DNA from: Prevotella sp. UBA2809
Lineage (GTDB): Bacteria; Bacteroidota; Bacteroidia; Bacteroidales; Bacteroidaceae
Assembly (NCBI GenBank): GCA_002351725.1
Contig: DEHD01000031.1
Coordinates: 4,751 to 68,750, forward strand
Length of the DNA: 64,000 nucleotides
Direction of reading: 5' to 3'
Of this stretch, positions 33,545 to 41,457 are shown piece after piece. Below the pieces are notes generated by a model that worked only from the letters and a program-made list of their open reading frames with translations, did not search any database and was not told the origin of the DNA. Each line of letters begins with the position of its first letter. The stretch's first letter is position 1. A program made the translations under genes and the position numbers.

Positions 33545-33573
33545 TCGCAGATTAAACAATCTGCGATTTTTTT
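33545..33573 (+). terminator. Terminator of the microprotein gene
   Basis: A 9-bp perfect stem TCGCAGATT (33545-33553) with AATCTGCGA (33558-33566) has a 4-base loop and is followed by T7. Confidence 0.9.
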
Positions 33574-33581
33574 GTGACAAA

Positions 33582-33613
33582 TTTGGAATTTTGCTCACTT
33601 ATTCGTAACTTTG
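33582..33613 (+). promoter_or_regulatory. Promoter of rsmA (leaderless type)
   Basis: TTTG at 33582-33585 and TAACTTTG at 33606-33613 have a 20-bp spacer. The rsmA ATG at 33619 follows five C residues. Confidence 0.8.
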
Positions 33614-33618
33614 CCCCC

Positions 33619-34410
33619 ATGAAACAAGTTCGACCTAAGAAAAATCTCGGTCAGCACTTCCTGACTGATTTGAACATAGCTAAGCGCATCGCCGACACGG
33701 TGGATGCTTGTCCTGACATACCTGTGCTTGAGGTTGGCCCCGGAATGGGAGTAATGACTCAGTATCTGGTAGAGAAGCCCCGCCCATTCAAGGTTGTAGA
33801 GATAGACCGCGAGAGTGTGGCCTATCTGCAGGAGAATTTCCCTCGTCTGAATGACAACATCATAGGTGGCGACTTCCTGCGTATGGACCTGCATGAGGTA
33901 TTTGACGGGCAGCAGTTTGTGCTGACAGGCAACTATCCTTACGACATCTCATCGCAGATATTCTTCAAGATGCTCGACAATAAGGACCTCATCCCCTGCT
34001 GCACTGGTATGATTCAGCATGAGGTGGCCGTACGCATGGCATCGCAGCCAGGCAACAAGCAGTATGGCATACTATCTGTATTGATACAGGCGTGGTACAA
34101 CGTAGAGTATCTGTTTACCGTTGAGCCAGGCGTGTTCAATCCGCCACCAAAGGTGCAGAGCGCAGTAATCAGAATGACGCGTAATGAAGTTACCGACCTG
34201 GGATGCGACGAGCAGTTGTTTAAGCGCGTGGTAAAGGCAACATTCAACCAGCGACGCAAGATGCTACGCGTGTCGCTGCGCCAGATTTTTGACTCAAATC
34301 ATCCTGCTCCTGCAGGCTTCTTCGATGCCGACATAATGACACGTCGCCCTGAGCAGCTCTCAATACCACAGTTTGTTGAGCTGACCAATATGGTGGCCGC
34401 AGCACTGTAA
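33619..34410 (+). CDS. rsmA: 16S rRNA (A1518/A1519) dimethyladenosine transferase
   Basis: From the ATG at 33619 the product is 263 residues, the usual size; the frame extends up to 33574 but crosses the promoter. SAM-binding motifs are VRPKKNLGQHFLTDLNIA at the N-terminus, VLEVGPGMGVMT near residue 36 and the catalytic FVLTGNYPYDISSQIFFK near residue 99 (NYPY in place of the usual NLPY). FNPPPKVQSAVIRM near residue 173 is the C-terminal family motif. The enzyme dimethylates two adjacent adenines late in 30S assembly. Confidence 0.96.
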   Translation: MKQVRPKKNLGQHFLTDLNIAKRIADTVDACPDIPVLEVGPGMGVMTQYLVEKPRPFKVVEIDRESVAYLQENFPRLNDNIIGGDFLRMDLHEVFDGQQFVLTGNYPYDISSQIFFKMLDNKDLIPCCTGMIQHEVAVRMASQPGNKQYGILSVLIQAWYNVEYLFTVEPGVFNPPPKVQSAVIRMTRNEVTDLGCDEQLFKRVVKATFNQRRKMLRVSLRQIFDSNHPAPAGFFDADIMTRRPEQLSIPQFVELTNMVAAAL

Positions 34411-34430
34411 CTGCTATTATTACCGGAAAA

Positions 34431-35720
34431 ATGAACACTATATATAATAAGGTGCAGATTTATCGCGCCAATATAATCTATACTCCAGAGAGTAAACACT
34501 TCGAAGTAGTGCCACATGGCTACATAGCAGTTAGCGATGGCAAGGTAGAGGGTGTATATACCCAACTGCCAAAGCACTTAGAAGATTGCCCTGTTACTGA
34601 CCTTGGCGACAGACTGCTGATACCTGCCATGAACGATATGCACGTGCATGCCCCGCAGTATCGCAACCAGGGACTGGCTATGGACGAGGAACTGCTGCCA
34701 TGGCTGCAGAACTACACATTCCCAGAGGAGCTGAAGTTTGCCGATGTGGCCTACGCTGAGCATATATACCGCAGATTCATACACGATCTGTGGCGATTTG
34801 GAACAATGCGCGTTGTGGCTTTTGCATCTATACACCTTGAGAGCACCCGCTTGCTTATGCAGTTGTTGCAACAGGCTGGCATGGGTGGCCGAGTGGGAAA
34901 GGTGAACATGAACCGCAACTGCCCCGAAGGACTACAAGAGAGCGTAAGCGAGGCTTGGGAGGCCTGCGATGCACTTGTTAGCGAGTTTGAACGCCCTGAT
35001 GCCTTGGTGCGCCCGATAGTAACCCCACGCTTCGTGCCCTCGTGTACACCAGAGATGCTTGAGGCATGCGGACAGATGGCCAGCAAATACCAACTGCCAG
35101 TACAGTCGCACCTGTCGGAGAACCTGGGTGAGATAGAATGGGTGAAACAGCTTGAACCTGAAAGTAAGCACTATGCAGATGCTTATAATCGATACGGACT
35201 ACTTGGCCAGACGCCAACCATTATGGCCCACTGCGTGTGGACTGATGGCGACGAGCTACAGATGCTAAGTAAACAAGGAGTGATGGTGGCCCACTGCCCA
35301 ACATCGAATTTCAACATTGCCTCCGGGCTTGCTCCTATCCGCCGTTTGCTCAATGCAGGCGTAGCAGTAGGACTGGGTAGCGACATCAGCGGTGGACACG
35401 ACCTAAGCATCTTCCGTATGATGGTATACGCAGTACAGGTGAGCAAGATGCATTATCAGCGCGATAAGCATAACACATTCCTATCGCTATCCGAAGCCTT
35501 CTGGACGGCAACAAAGTCGGCAGGCAGTTTCTTCGGAAAGGTAGGAAGCTTTGAACCTGGTTACGATTTCGACGCGTTGGTAATCGACGACAGTGAGTTG
35601 CTGATAGATTCGGACTACACCCTACTCCAGCGCCTTGAGCGATTCATCTATACTGGCGACGACCGCCATATAGCAGCGCGCTACTGTAAGGGACGTCTTA
35701 TTCCCGAGCCCCAAGTATAA
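34431..35720 (+). CDS. guaD: Guanine deaminase
   Basis: This 429-residue amidohydrolase converts guanine to xanthine and ammonia. Metal ligands and substrate motifs of the family are visible: AMNDMHVHAPQYRNQG near residue 65 (H-x-H), VQSHLSENLGEIEW near residue 224, MAHCVWTDGDE near residue 264, HCPTSNFNIASG near residue 286, and the final Asp in GLGSDISGGHDLS near residue 317. It starts 20 bases after rsmA on the same strand. No other purine salvage gene is adjacent. Confidence 0.9.
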   Translation: MNTIYNKVQIYRANIIYTPESKHFEVVPHGYIAVSDGKVEGVYTQLPKHLEDCPVTDLGDRLLIPAMNDMHVHAPQYRNQGLAMDEELLPWLQNYTFPEELKFADVAYAEHIYRRFIHDLWRFGTMRVVAFASIHLESTRLLMQLLQQAGMGGRVGKVNMNRNCPEGLQESVSEAWEACDALVSEFERPDALVRPIVTPRFVPSCTPEMLEACGQMASKYQLPVQSHLSENLGEIEWVKQLEPESKHYADAYNRYGLLGQTPTIMAHCVWTDGDELQMLSKQGVMVAHCPTSNFNIASGLAPIRRLLNAGVAVGLGSDISGGHDLSIFRMMVYAVQVSKMHYQRDKHNTFLSLSEAFWTATKSAGSFFGKVGSFEPGYDFDALVIDDSELLIDSDYTLLQRLERFIYTGDDRHIAARYCKGRLIPEPQV

Positions 35721-35752
35721 AACAACAATTATCGAAAATTTCCCGCTGAAAA

Positions 35753-35784
35753 TTTGCGGGAATGAAAAAAATGTTGTACCTTTG
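35753..35784 (+). promoter_or_regulatory. Promoter of tRNA-Tyr
   Basis: TTTG at 35753-35756 and TACCTTTG at 35777-35784 have a 20-bp spacer. Confidence 0.8.
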
Positions 35785-35801
35785 CACCCGGTTTTGAAAA
35801 T

Positions 35802-35887
35802 GGGTGTTTTCCAGAGTGGCCAAATGGGGCAGACTGTAAATCTGCTGTCTTTCGACTTCGGTGGTTCGAATCCATCAGCACCCACCA
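35802..35887 (+). tRNA. tRNA-Tyr (anticodon GUA), CCA encoded
   Basis: The acceptor GGGTGTT pairs with AGCACCC (one T-G pair). The anticodon stem GCAGA/TCTGC carries loop CTGTAAA, so the anticodon is GTA. A long variable arm precedes the T arm GGTGG-TTCGAAT-CCATC, as expected for this class of tRNA. Discriminator A at 35884 is followed by CCA. Confidence 0.96.
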
Positions 35888-35898
35888 AGAAACAAGTT

Positions 35899-35930
35899 AA
35901 GGATGTGAGAAATCGCATCCTTATTTTTTT
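35899..35930 (+). terminator. Terminator after tRNA-Tyr
   Basis: A 10-bp stem (35899-35908 with 35913-35922, one G-T pair) has a GAAA loop and is followed by a T run. Nearly the same hairpin follows the second tRNA-Val. Confidence 0.9.
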
Positions 35931-36060
35931 GTTTATATACATTTTCTTTAAAAAGTGTAAAATAAACGTGTTTTCGTACACAATTCGGTTGTGTTCGCAC
36001 ACAACAGCTTGATATACATCAAAAGAAAGGCACTTTTTTGAGGAAAGTAGATAATCTTTC

Positions 36061-36091
36061 TTTGATGGTTGCAAAAATCGTCGTACCTTTG
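36061..36091 (+). promoter_or_regulatory. Promoter of the candidate non-coding RNA
   Basis: TTTG at 36061-36064 and TACCTTTG at 36084-36091 have a 19-bp spacer, an excellent consensus match with no usual protein gene behind it. Confidence 0.8.
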
Positions 36092-36202
36092 CATCGTCAA
36101 AAGACAACAACATGATCTTCAATAGAAGCATAGAAAACAAAATACAGAGGTATTAGTTAAGGTATATAAAGATTGATTGATTTAGGTTTTAGTTAGAGTT
36201 AA

Positions 36203-36250
36203 TAGTTAGTTAGAATTTGGTTTTAGGTTTATTAGTTAGTTAGAAATTGG
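36203..36250 (+). repeat. 30-bp-period direct repeat inside the candidate RNA
   Basis: TAGTTAGTTAGAATTTGG at 36203-36220 recurs as TAGTTAGTTAGAAATTGG at 36233-36250, differing in one base. Confidence 0.75.
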
Positions 36251-36304
36251 AGATAGGTATTTCTAAGGTGTTAGAAAAAAGAATTGTTAGTAAGGATAAC
36301 AAAG

Positions 36305-36329
36305 ACGCAGTGGTGACACTCCGTTTTTT
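36305..36329 (+). terminator. First terminator-like hairpin of the candidate RNA
   Basis: ACGCAGTG (36305-36312) pairs with CACTCCGT (36317-36324) with one C-C mismatch and a GTGA loop, followed by a T6 run. Confidence 0.55.
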
Positions 36330-36367
36330 CTCAGAAAAAGGTTTTTAGTTATTCATAGATTGTTGGT

Positions 36368-36408
36368 GCCGCCCCGGAGTCGTTGATGACCCTTGAGCGG
36401 CTTTTTTT
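36368..36408 (+). terminator. Second terminator of the candidate RNA
   Basis: GCCGC (36368-36372) pairs with GCGGC (36397-36401), with GTC/GAC nested in the loop, followed by T7. The T run is on + only, so it does not serve the MATE gene on -. Confidence 0.6.
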
Positions 36409-36426
36409 ATGTCTAAAAATCAATTA

Positions 36427-37815
36427 TTATTTACTCGTCACCTTAAGCTTGTTTGTCCAGTTGCCTTTGAACAAACGCACAAGGAAGATACTACCACGGA
36501 ATGTGAGTTCGATGGCCATAGCGGTCCATACGCCACGCAGACCGAACTTTGGTGCCATAGTAGCTGCCAGAGAGAGTCGTACTGCCCACATAGAGGCGAG
36601 ACTCATGATGGCAGGAACGATAGTATCACCTGCTCCGATAAACACACCATTACAAACGATGGCTGCAGCAAACATAGGCTCGGCCCATGCCTCTATACGC
36701 AGAACCTGCGTACCAAGGGCTATGACGTCTTCAACAGGCGACATGATAGACATCAGCTGAGGAGCAAAAATCCACATCAATACTCCCATCAGGGTCATAA
36801 CACCAATGCCCAGTCCAACTGACATACGGGCAAACGACTGGGTAAGCATCTTCTGACCAGCTCCTATACCCTGCCCCACAAGCGTGGTAGCAGCCTCAGC
36901 AATACCATATCCAGGCATATAGCAGAGACTCTCTACTGTGATGGCAAGAGAATGGGCAGCTATGGCTATAGTACCAAGTGGAGCCACGATAAGCGTACTT
37001 ACCACCTGAGCAGAACCCATGAGCAGATGTTGCAAGCCCATTGGCGCACCTATCTTAAATGCAGTACGCACGGTTTCAGCCTGAGGACGGAACGATCCTG
37101 GACGACCAACCAAAGAGAGAATCTTGGAGCGATACATAAGGAAATAGAACATAAGGCAGGCTGTTACCAGCATAGCTGCACCCGTGCCCATAGCAGCGCC
37201 CACAACTCCAAGGTCCAGTATGTAGATAAAGAAGTAGTTGAAAACCACATCCATCACACACATGCCTATATTAAGCATCGACGGAATCTTCATATTACCC
37301 GAACACTTAAGCATAGAGCCGCAGAGTCCCTCAATCTGGAAGAATATACCCGCCAAGCCGAAAATAGCGAAGTAGAGCGAAGCATCGTGCGCTATCTCTG
37401 GGGTTCCGCCAAGCCAATAAGGCAGATAAGGCGAAATAATAAGCGACGTAATTGAAATAAACACCGCCCAGATCATACAGCACACCATCGACTGTCGTAG
37501 CACTCTACGTGCAGCCTCGAAATCGTTAGCACCAATGAAATGAGCCACCTGAACAGAGAATCCCATGTTGGCAGCAGCAGCAAGTCCGCCCATAAGCCAA
37601 CCAGTACTCTCTACCAGACCTATAGATGCAGAAGCCTTGGCACCAAGATGACCTACCATCGAGGCATCGATAAAGAACATGACAGTGGCTGAGATCTGTG
37701 CAAGGATAGAAGGTATACTAAGACTTATGATGAGCCAGAGTTTCTCTCTCTGAGTCATCGTGCGGCCTTCGCGAATATAGGAAAGCAGCACCTCGCTATT
37801 CTTAACCTTCTTCAT
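36427..37815 (-). CDS. MATE-family efflux transporter
   Basis: The frame is open back to 38076 but that extension reads through tRNA-Val; the ATG at 37815 (MKKVKNSEVLLSYIREG) gives 462 residues, a normal MATE size with about twelve membrane helices. Typical segments are SIPSILAQISATVMFFIDAS near residue 33 and LYMVxG-type turns replaced here by VGHLGAKASASIG and GLCGSMLKCSGNMKIP. MATE proteins export cationic drugs or organic compounds using Na+ or H+ gradients. The substrate is not predictable. The gene lies behind tRNA-Val and its terminator on -. Confidence 0.9.
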   Translation of the reverse strand: MKKVKNSEVLLSYIREGRTMTQREKLWLIISLSIPSILAQISATVMFFIDASMVGHLGAKASASIGLVESTGWLMGGLAAAANMGFSVQVAHFIGANDFEAARRVLRQSMVCCMIWAVFISITSLIISPYLPYWLGGTPEIAHDASLYFAIFGLAGIFFQIEGLCGSMLKCSGNMKIPSMLNIGMCVMDVVFNYFFIYILDLGVVGAAMGTGAAMLVTACLMFYFLMYRSKILSLVGRPGSFRPQAETVRTAFKIGAPMGLQHLLMGSAQVVSTLIVAPLGTIAIAAHSLAITVESLCYMPGYGIAEAATTLVGQGIGAGQKMLTQSFARMSVGLGIGVMTLMGVLMWIFAPQLMSIMSPVEDVIALGTQVLRIEAWAEPMFAAAIVCNGVFIGAGDTIVPAIMSLASMWAVRLSLAATMAPKFGLRGVWTAMAIELTFRGSIFLVRLFKGNWTNKLKVTSK

Positions 37816-37840
37816 ACGAATCAGTAGTTGTGCTGAAAGA

Positions 37841-37867
37841 AAAAAAGGATGTGATTTCTCACATCCT
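37841..37867 (-). terminator. Terminator after tRNA-Val (copy 2)
   Basis: On - a 9-bp perfect stem (37846-37854 with 37859-37867) has a GAAA loop and is followed by T-rich sequence. The hairpin is nearly identical to that after tRNA-Tyr. Confidence 0.88.
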
Positions 37868-37877
37868 AACTTTGTTT

Positions 37878-37955
37878 TGGTGGGCGTTGACGGATTCGAA
37901 CCGCCGACCCTCTGCTTGTAAGGCAGATGCTCTAAACCAGCTGAGCTAAACGCCC
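37878..37955 (-). tRNA. tRNA-Val (anticodon UAC), copy 2, CCA encoded
   Basis: The 75-base tRNA body (37881-37955) is identical to copy 1 at 10738-10812, with anticodon TAC. Unlike copy 1 it is followed by a genomic CCA (37878-37880). Confidence 0.97.
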
Positions 37956-37975
37956 TCATTTCTTGTAAGCGGGTG

Positions 37976-37983
37976 CAAAGGTA
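37976..37983 (-). promoter_or_regulatory. -7 element of the second tRNA-Val promoter
   Basis: TACCTTTG on -, embedded in about 50 bases that closely match the region before tRNA-Val copy 1, including TCTTCTTACCTTTGCACCCG. Confidence 0.8.
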
Positions 37984-38050
37984 AGAAGATTTTTTGAGAC
38001 CGCAGCATGTTTTGCCAAAAAAGTATGTTTCGTTAACACTATTTTGCAAT

Positions 38051-39886
38051 TCAACCCAATAAATGCTCAATATCACCCTGTGGAAGTATGCAAAGTATAG
38101 CTTTTCCGTCGGGAGTGTAGTTTACGTTTGTACAGGCAAAAAGATCGTTGATAATGCACTCCATTTCGTCGTTACTCAATATCTGACCATAAGGAATGGC
38201 AGCACTCTGGGCAAGGCGTAATGACAGCTGACTATTTACAGTAGACAACTGACAGCTATTAGTATCATCTATCATCTCATGAAGCAATGACTTAGGGTCA
38301 ATACCATCGATACCTGAAGGAATACCGTTAACGGCGAAGGTGTTGCCTCCCAGGTCGGAGAGGTCGAACCCAAGTTTGGTAAGCTCAGGCATCAACTGGA
38401 GCAAAGAAACAGCCTCGGATGGCGAGAACTGGACCGTCTCAGGGAAAAGCAGCTTCTGGGTAGTGATGACACGACCGTCCTGCTGACTCATGTACTTATC
38501 GTACAGAATACGAATGCTGGCACGATGCTGGTCGATAATCATAAGTCCCGACTTAACTGCAGTCATGAGATACTTACCCTTATACTGATAGTGGGCGGGC
38601 GATTTCTCTGAAATCATCTCATTGGCCGATTGGGGCTCGATGATATTATCGTCGTCGAAGAATGAAGGCTGCTCAAGAGGCATCTCGATAGTAGTGCCAC
38701 GCTGCTCTACGCCTTCATAGAGCGACTCCCACTGAGATGGAGCCGATCCTGACGAATGACTGCCACTCTGTTTGAATGGGTTGTAATCAGGATTGTAGTT
38801 TACCTTCGGAGCTGTGAAGTTGTCTTGGAAGGAATTATTATCGAACAATGGTATCTCTGGTTGACCCTGTGTATCGAAGTCAATCGATGGGACTTCACAG
38901 AACTTGCCAATACCATCACGAACAGCTGCAGAGAGAATCTGCCAGATGGCCTGTTCATTTTCAAACTTAATCTCAGTCTTGGTAGGATGTATATTAACAT
39001 CAATCTCGCTTGGCTCTACCTCTATATATAAGAAATAAGGTATAGCCATGCCCTCGGGCACCAAGCGGTCGTATGCCTTCATAACAGCCTTGTGGAAGTA
39101 GGCATGCTTCATGAATCGTCCATTAACAAAGAAGTAGTCGCAACCAGTCTTCTTGCGGGCAGCCTCAGGCTTGCCAACAAAACCAGTAACGGTACACATT
39201 GCTGTATGGACTTCAACGGGCAGAAGATCCTGACTGTACTGCTTGCCAAACACATCGGCAATGCGCTGACGAACACTGCCAGCTCGAAGATTGAGCATCT
39301 CTACTCCATTGTGATGAAGAGTGAAGTGTATCTGAGGATATACCAACACGATACGCTCAAAAGCAGTAAGTATATTGTTAAGCTCGGTAGAATTGCTCTT
39401 AAGGAACTTGCGACGGGCTGGTACATTAAAGAACAGATTGTCTACTTTGAAGTTACACCCCACTGGGCATGACACAGGCTCCTGACGAGTGAGCTTTGAA
39501 CCTGCGATATTTATTAGCGTACCTATCTCATCTTCCTTACGGCGTGTCTGCAGTTCAACCTGAGCCACAGCAGCTATCGAAGCCAAAGCCTCGCCACGGA
39601 ATCCCATGGTATGAAGGGCAAACAGATCGCCAGCCTGCAGAATCTTCGATGTTGCGTGACGTTCGAACGAGAGACGTGCATCAGTCTCGCTCATACCCTT
39701 ACCATCGTCGATAACCTGTATAGAAGTGCGGCCTGCATCAACCACAATGACATGGATGGTGGTAGCTCCTGCATCAACAGAATTCTCAACCAACTCCTTG
39801 ATAACAGAAGCTGGTCGCTGAATAACCTCACCAGCAGCAATCTGGTTGGCTACACTATCGGGAAGAAGATGTATTAAATCGCTCAT
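38051..39886 (-). CDS. mutL: DNA mismatch repair protein MutL
   Basis: From the ATG at 39886, which overlaps the upstream gene's TGA (ATGA), the product is 611 residues. The GHKL ATPase motifs are QIAAGEVIQRPASVIKELVE near residue 15, DDGKGM near residue 56 and GFRGEALASIAAV near residue 90. The transducer domain and a C-terminal dimerisation domain are present (YLMTAVKSGLMIIDQHRAS near residue 440 and onward). I see no obvious DQHAxxER-type endonuclease site beyond IDQHRASIRILYD, whose match is partial. MutL couples MutS mismatch recognition to strand removal. It is the last gene of the guaB-to-mutL run. Confidence 0.96.
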   Translation of the reverse strand: MSDLIHLLPDSVANQIAAGEVIQRPASVIKELVENSVDAGATTIHVIVVDAGRTSIQVIDDGKGMSETDARLSFERHATSKILQAGDLFALHTMGFRGEALASIAAVAQVELQTRRKEDEIGTLINIAGSKLTRQEPVSCPVGCNFKVDNLFFNVPARRKFLKSNSTELNNILTAFERIVLVYPQIHFTLHHNGVEMLNLRAGSVRQRIADVFGKQYSQDLLPVEVHTAMCTVTGFVGKPEAARKKTGCDYFFVNGRFMKHAYFHKAVMKAYDRLVPEGMAIPYFLYIEVEPSEIDVNIHPTKTEIKFENEQAIWQILSAAVRDGIGKFCEVPSIDFDTQGQPEIPLFDNNSFQDNFTAPKVNYNPDYNPFKQSGSHSSGSAPSQWESLYEGVEQRGTTIEMPLEQPSFFDDDNIIEPQSANEMISEKSPAHYQYKGKYLMTAVKSGLMIIDQHRASIRILYDKYMSQQDGRVITTQKLLFPETVQFSPSEAVSLLQLMPELTKLGFDLSDLGGNTFAVNGIPSGIDGIDPKSLLHEMIDDTNSCQLSTVNSQLSLRLAQSAAIPYGQILSNDEMECIINDLFACTNVNYTPDGKAILCILPQGDIEHLLG

Positions 39887-41457
39887 TTCTTGGGTCGCCA
39901 ATTAAATATATCGTAACGGTTAAGTGGACGAACATAATTATACCAGACAAATCCTGGCAGATGTCTGCGATCAGCAGGTATCTGGTTCAGAGGATACATG
40001 GTTCCGCTGCTCTTAGGTGTCCACACTTTCTGCAGTTTGCGGTCCTTAAGAAACATGCGCAACTCAGCAGTCTCCTGATAATTATATACAATAGGTACAC
40101 TATCGCCCTCTTCAAAGAAATAGCCAATAAGCACATTACCTTTAGCACGAGTCTCGTGAATCTTGCCATCGACAAAGAAGGCAAACATCTCCTTCGACGA
40201 CACCTGATTATAAAGCGTAGTATCGCTGCGGAGCTGCTGTATGGAGAAACAATTATCAATAACATGTGCGTGATCGATAATAGAATCCTTCATAAACACA
40301 TCGATGCGGTCGCCAAGCAGCTGCTGATTCTGATTCCACACGATAGGATCATGATAGAGTGTGAGACAAGAGTCGAGCGAGTTGTATATAAGCGAATCGC
40401 ATACGGCCTGAACATCAGTACGATAGGCACGCACATGATGGAAACCGAATATCTTACGATAAACAGAATCGGTCTCGATATTGTATGTTACAACCTTGAA
40501 AGTGTCGGCATGCATAAAGAGCGAGTCGCCCTGAGAATAGTCAATAGCCACAGCACTATCAGTACAGAGGGCAAAGCCTGTATTCTCCCAGTATTCGCCA
40601 TAGTTACCAGTAAGCTTATTCTTGTTTACCGAGTCAACATAAATCACATTGCGGAAAGCCTGACTGAATCCGTCCTTGCTGTCGTAATACACACTATCGC
40701 CAACCAGCATCTTGCCTTTATTCGACATTACAGAGCGGTTCATCAATCGGGCACGGTCGTGCTTAGTATCGTAATATCCCTGTTCAGAATAAATATGACT
40801 ATCACCAGAGGTAATGTTTGACGGACCAACAATATGTGCTAAAGACAAGCGGGTATCGTAATAAAGGGTATCGGTGGTAAGATAGAACTTAGGACTCTTC
40901 ATCTTAACATCGTAGTTAAACACCGACATCTTTGTCTTTGTGTTATACTCACCCCAATCGGAGGTAAGTGTGGTCTTACCGTCAATCATCTTTCCGCCCT
41001 CGAAGAAGTAGGCGTTATCATAAAGACGGTCGAAGTCGAGACTATCTGTATAAAGTGTGGTTTTCTTATGTTTCAACACCACATTATAGCGGGCACGCGC
41101 CATCTGCTCGTTACCATCGTAGTAGGCATAGTCGCTAAGCAGCGAGAGGGTATCACCCTGATACATCTTCACATGACCGAAAGCCTCGAAAGAGTTGCTG
41201 GCCTCATAGAAATAGGCACTGTCACAATACAAACGAGCTCCCTGATGAGTGAAGTGAACCTTACCATTAAGGATGGTAGCATCGGCATTCTTAGTCTGAT
41301 CGTAGTGCAGCACATCGGCATGCACCAGATATACACGGGTATCCTGAGTCTGGGCCTTACGAGCGGGACGACGGCGTTGCTGCTGCTTCTGTGCAAAAGC
41401 AGACACCATGCCCAAGGTAAGGACAAAAAACAATAAGAAATTAGTTGTTTTCCTCAC
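39883..41457 (-). CDS. OstA-like lipopolysaccharide-transport periplasmic protein
   Basis: This 524-residue protein has a signal peptide (MRKTTNFLLFFVLTLGMVSAFA) followed by a basic linker, then repeated beta-strand units of the OstA/LptA type. Examples are VHADVLHYDQTKNADATIL near residue 46, YCDSAYFYEASNSFEAFGHV near residue 78, and later LVGDSVYYDSKDGF. It is longer than LptA and lacks the LptD barrel, as in the Bacteroidetes OstA-like family. It probably forms part of the bridge carrying LPS to the outer membrane, alongside LptB encoded 12 kb away. It overlaps its neighbours by 4 bases on both sides. Confidence 0.85.
   Translation of the reverse strand: MRKTTNFLLFFVLTLGMVSAFAQKQQQRRRPARKAQTQDTRVYLVHADVLHYDQTKNADATILNGKVHFTHQGARLYCDSAYFYEASNSFEAFGHVKMYQGDTLSLLSDYAYYDGNEQMARARYNVVLKHKKTTLYTDSLDFDRLYDNAYFFEGGKMIDGKTTLTSDWGEYNTKTKMSVFNYDVKMKSPKFYLTTDTLYYDTRLSLAHIVGPSNITSGDSHIYSEQGYYDTKHDRARLMNRSVMSNKGKMLVGDSVYYDSKDGFSQAFRNVIYVDSVNKNKLTGNYGEYWENTGFALCTDSAVAIDYSQGDSLFMHADTFKVVTYNIETDSVYRKIFGFHHVRAYRTDVQAVCDSLIYNSLDSCLTLYHDPIVWNQNQQLLGDRIDVFMKDSIIDHAHVIDNCFSIQQLRSDTTLYNQVSSKEMFAFFVDGKIHETRAKGNVLIGYFFEEGDSVPIVYNYQETAELRMFLKDRKLQKVWTPKSSGTMYPLNQIPADRRHLPGFVWYNYVRPLNRYDIFNWRPKK

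Larger units (their letters stand above)
36097..36408 (+). ncRNA. Candidate structured RNA of unknown class between tRNA-Tyr and the MATE gene
   Basis: The region has a strong promoter and ends in two terminator-like hairpins, at 36305-36329 and 36368-36408, so transcripts of about 230 and 310 nt are expected. The only frame after the start is 14 codons from the ATG at 36112 (MIFNRSIENKIQRY). The middle is A/T-rich with repeated TTAG tracts, including an 18-base unit at 36203-36220 repeated with one change at 36233-36250. Near the 3' end AGTG-GTGA-CACT (36309-36320) forms a GNRA-type hairpin. I could not match it to tmRNA or RNase P RNA; a 6S-like RNA or mRNA-less leader remain possible. Confidence 0.55.

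Noticed and set aside
33386..33598. 70-codon minus-strand frame over the microprotein gene
   Set aside because: It crosses the terminator hairpin and promoter of opposite-strand genes and has no promoter of its own; the plus-strand microprotein has complete signals.
33574..33618. Upstream extension of rsmA
   Set aside because: The rsmA promoter elements lie inside it, so it cannot be in the message.
36030..36060. RNase P RNA start, because of GAGGAAAGT near 36038
   Set aside because: The conserved continuation (TCCGGGC) is missing and the segment lies upstream of the promoter of the candidate RNA.
37816..38076. N-terminal extension of the MATE gene
   Set aside because: It reads through tRNA-Val and its terminator; the ATG at 37815 gives a normal-length transporter.
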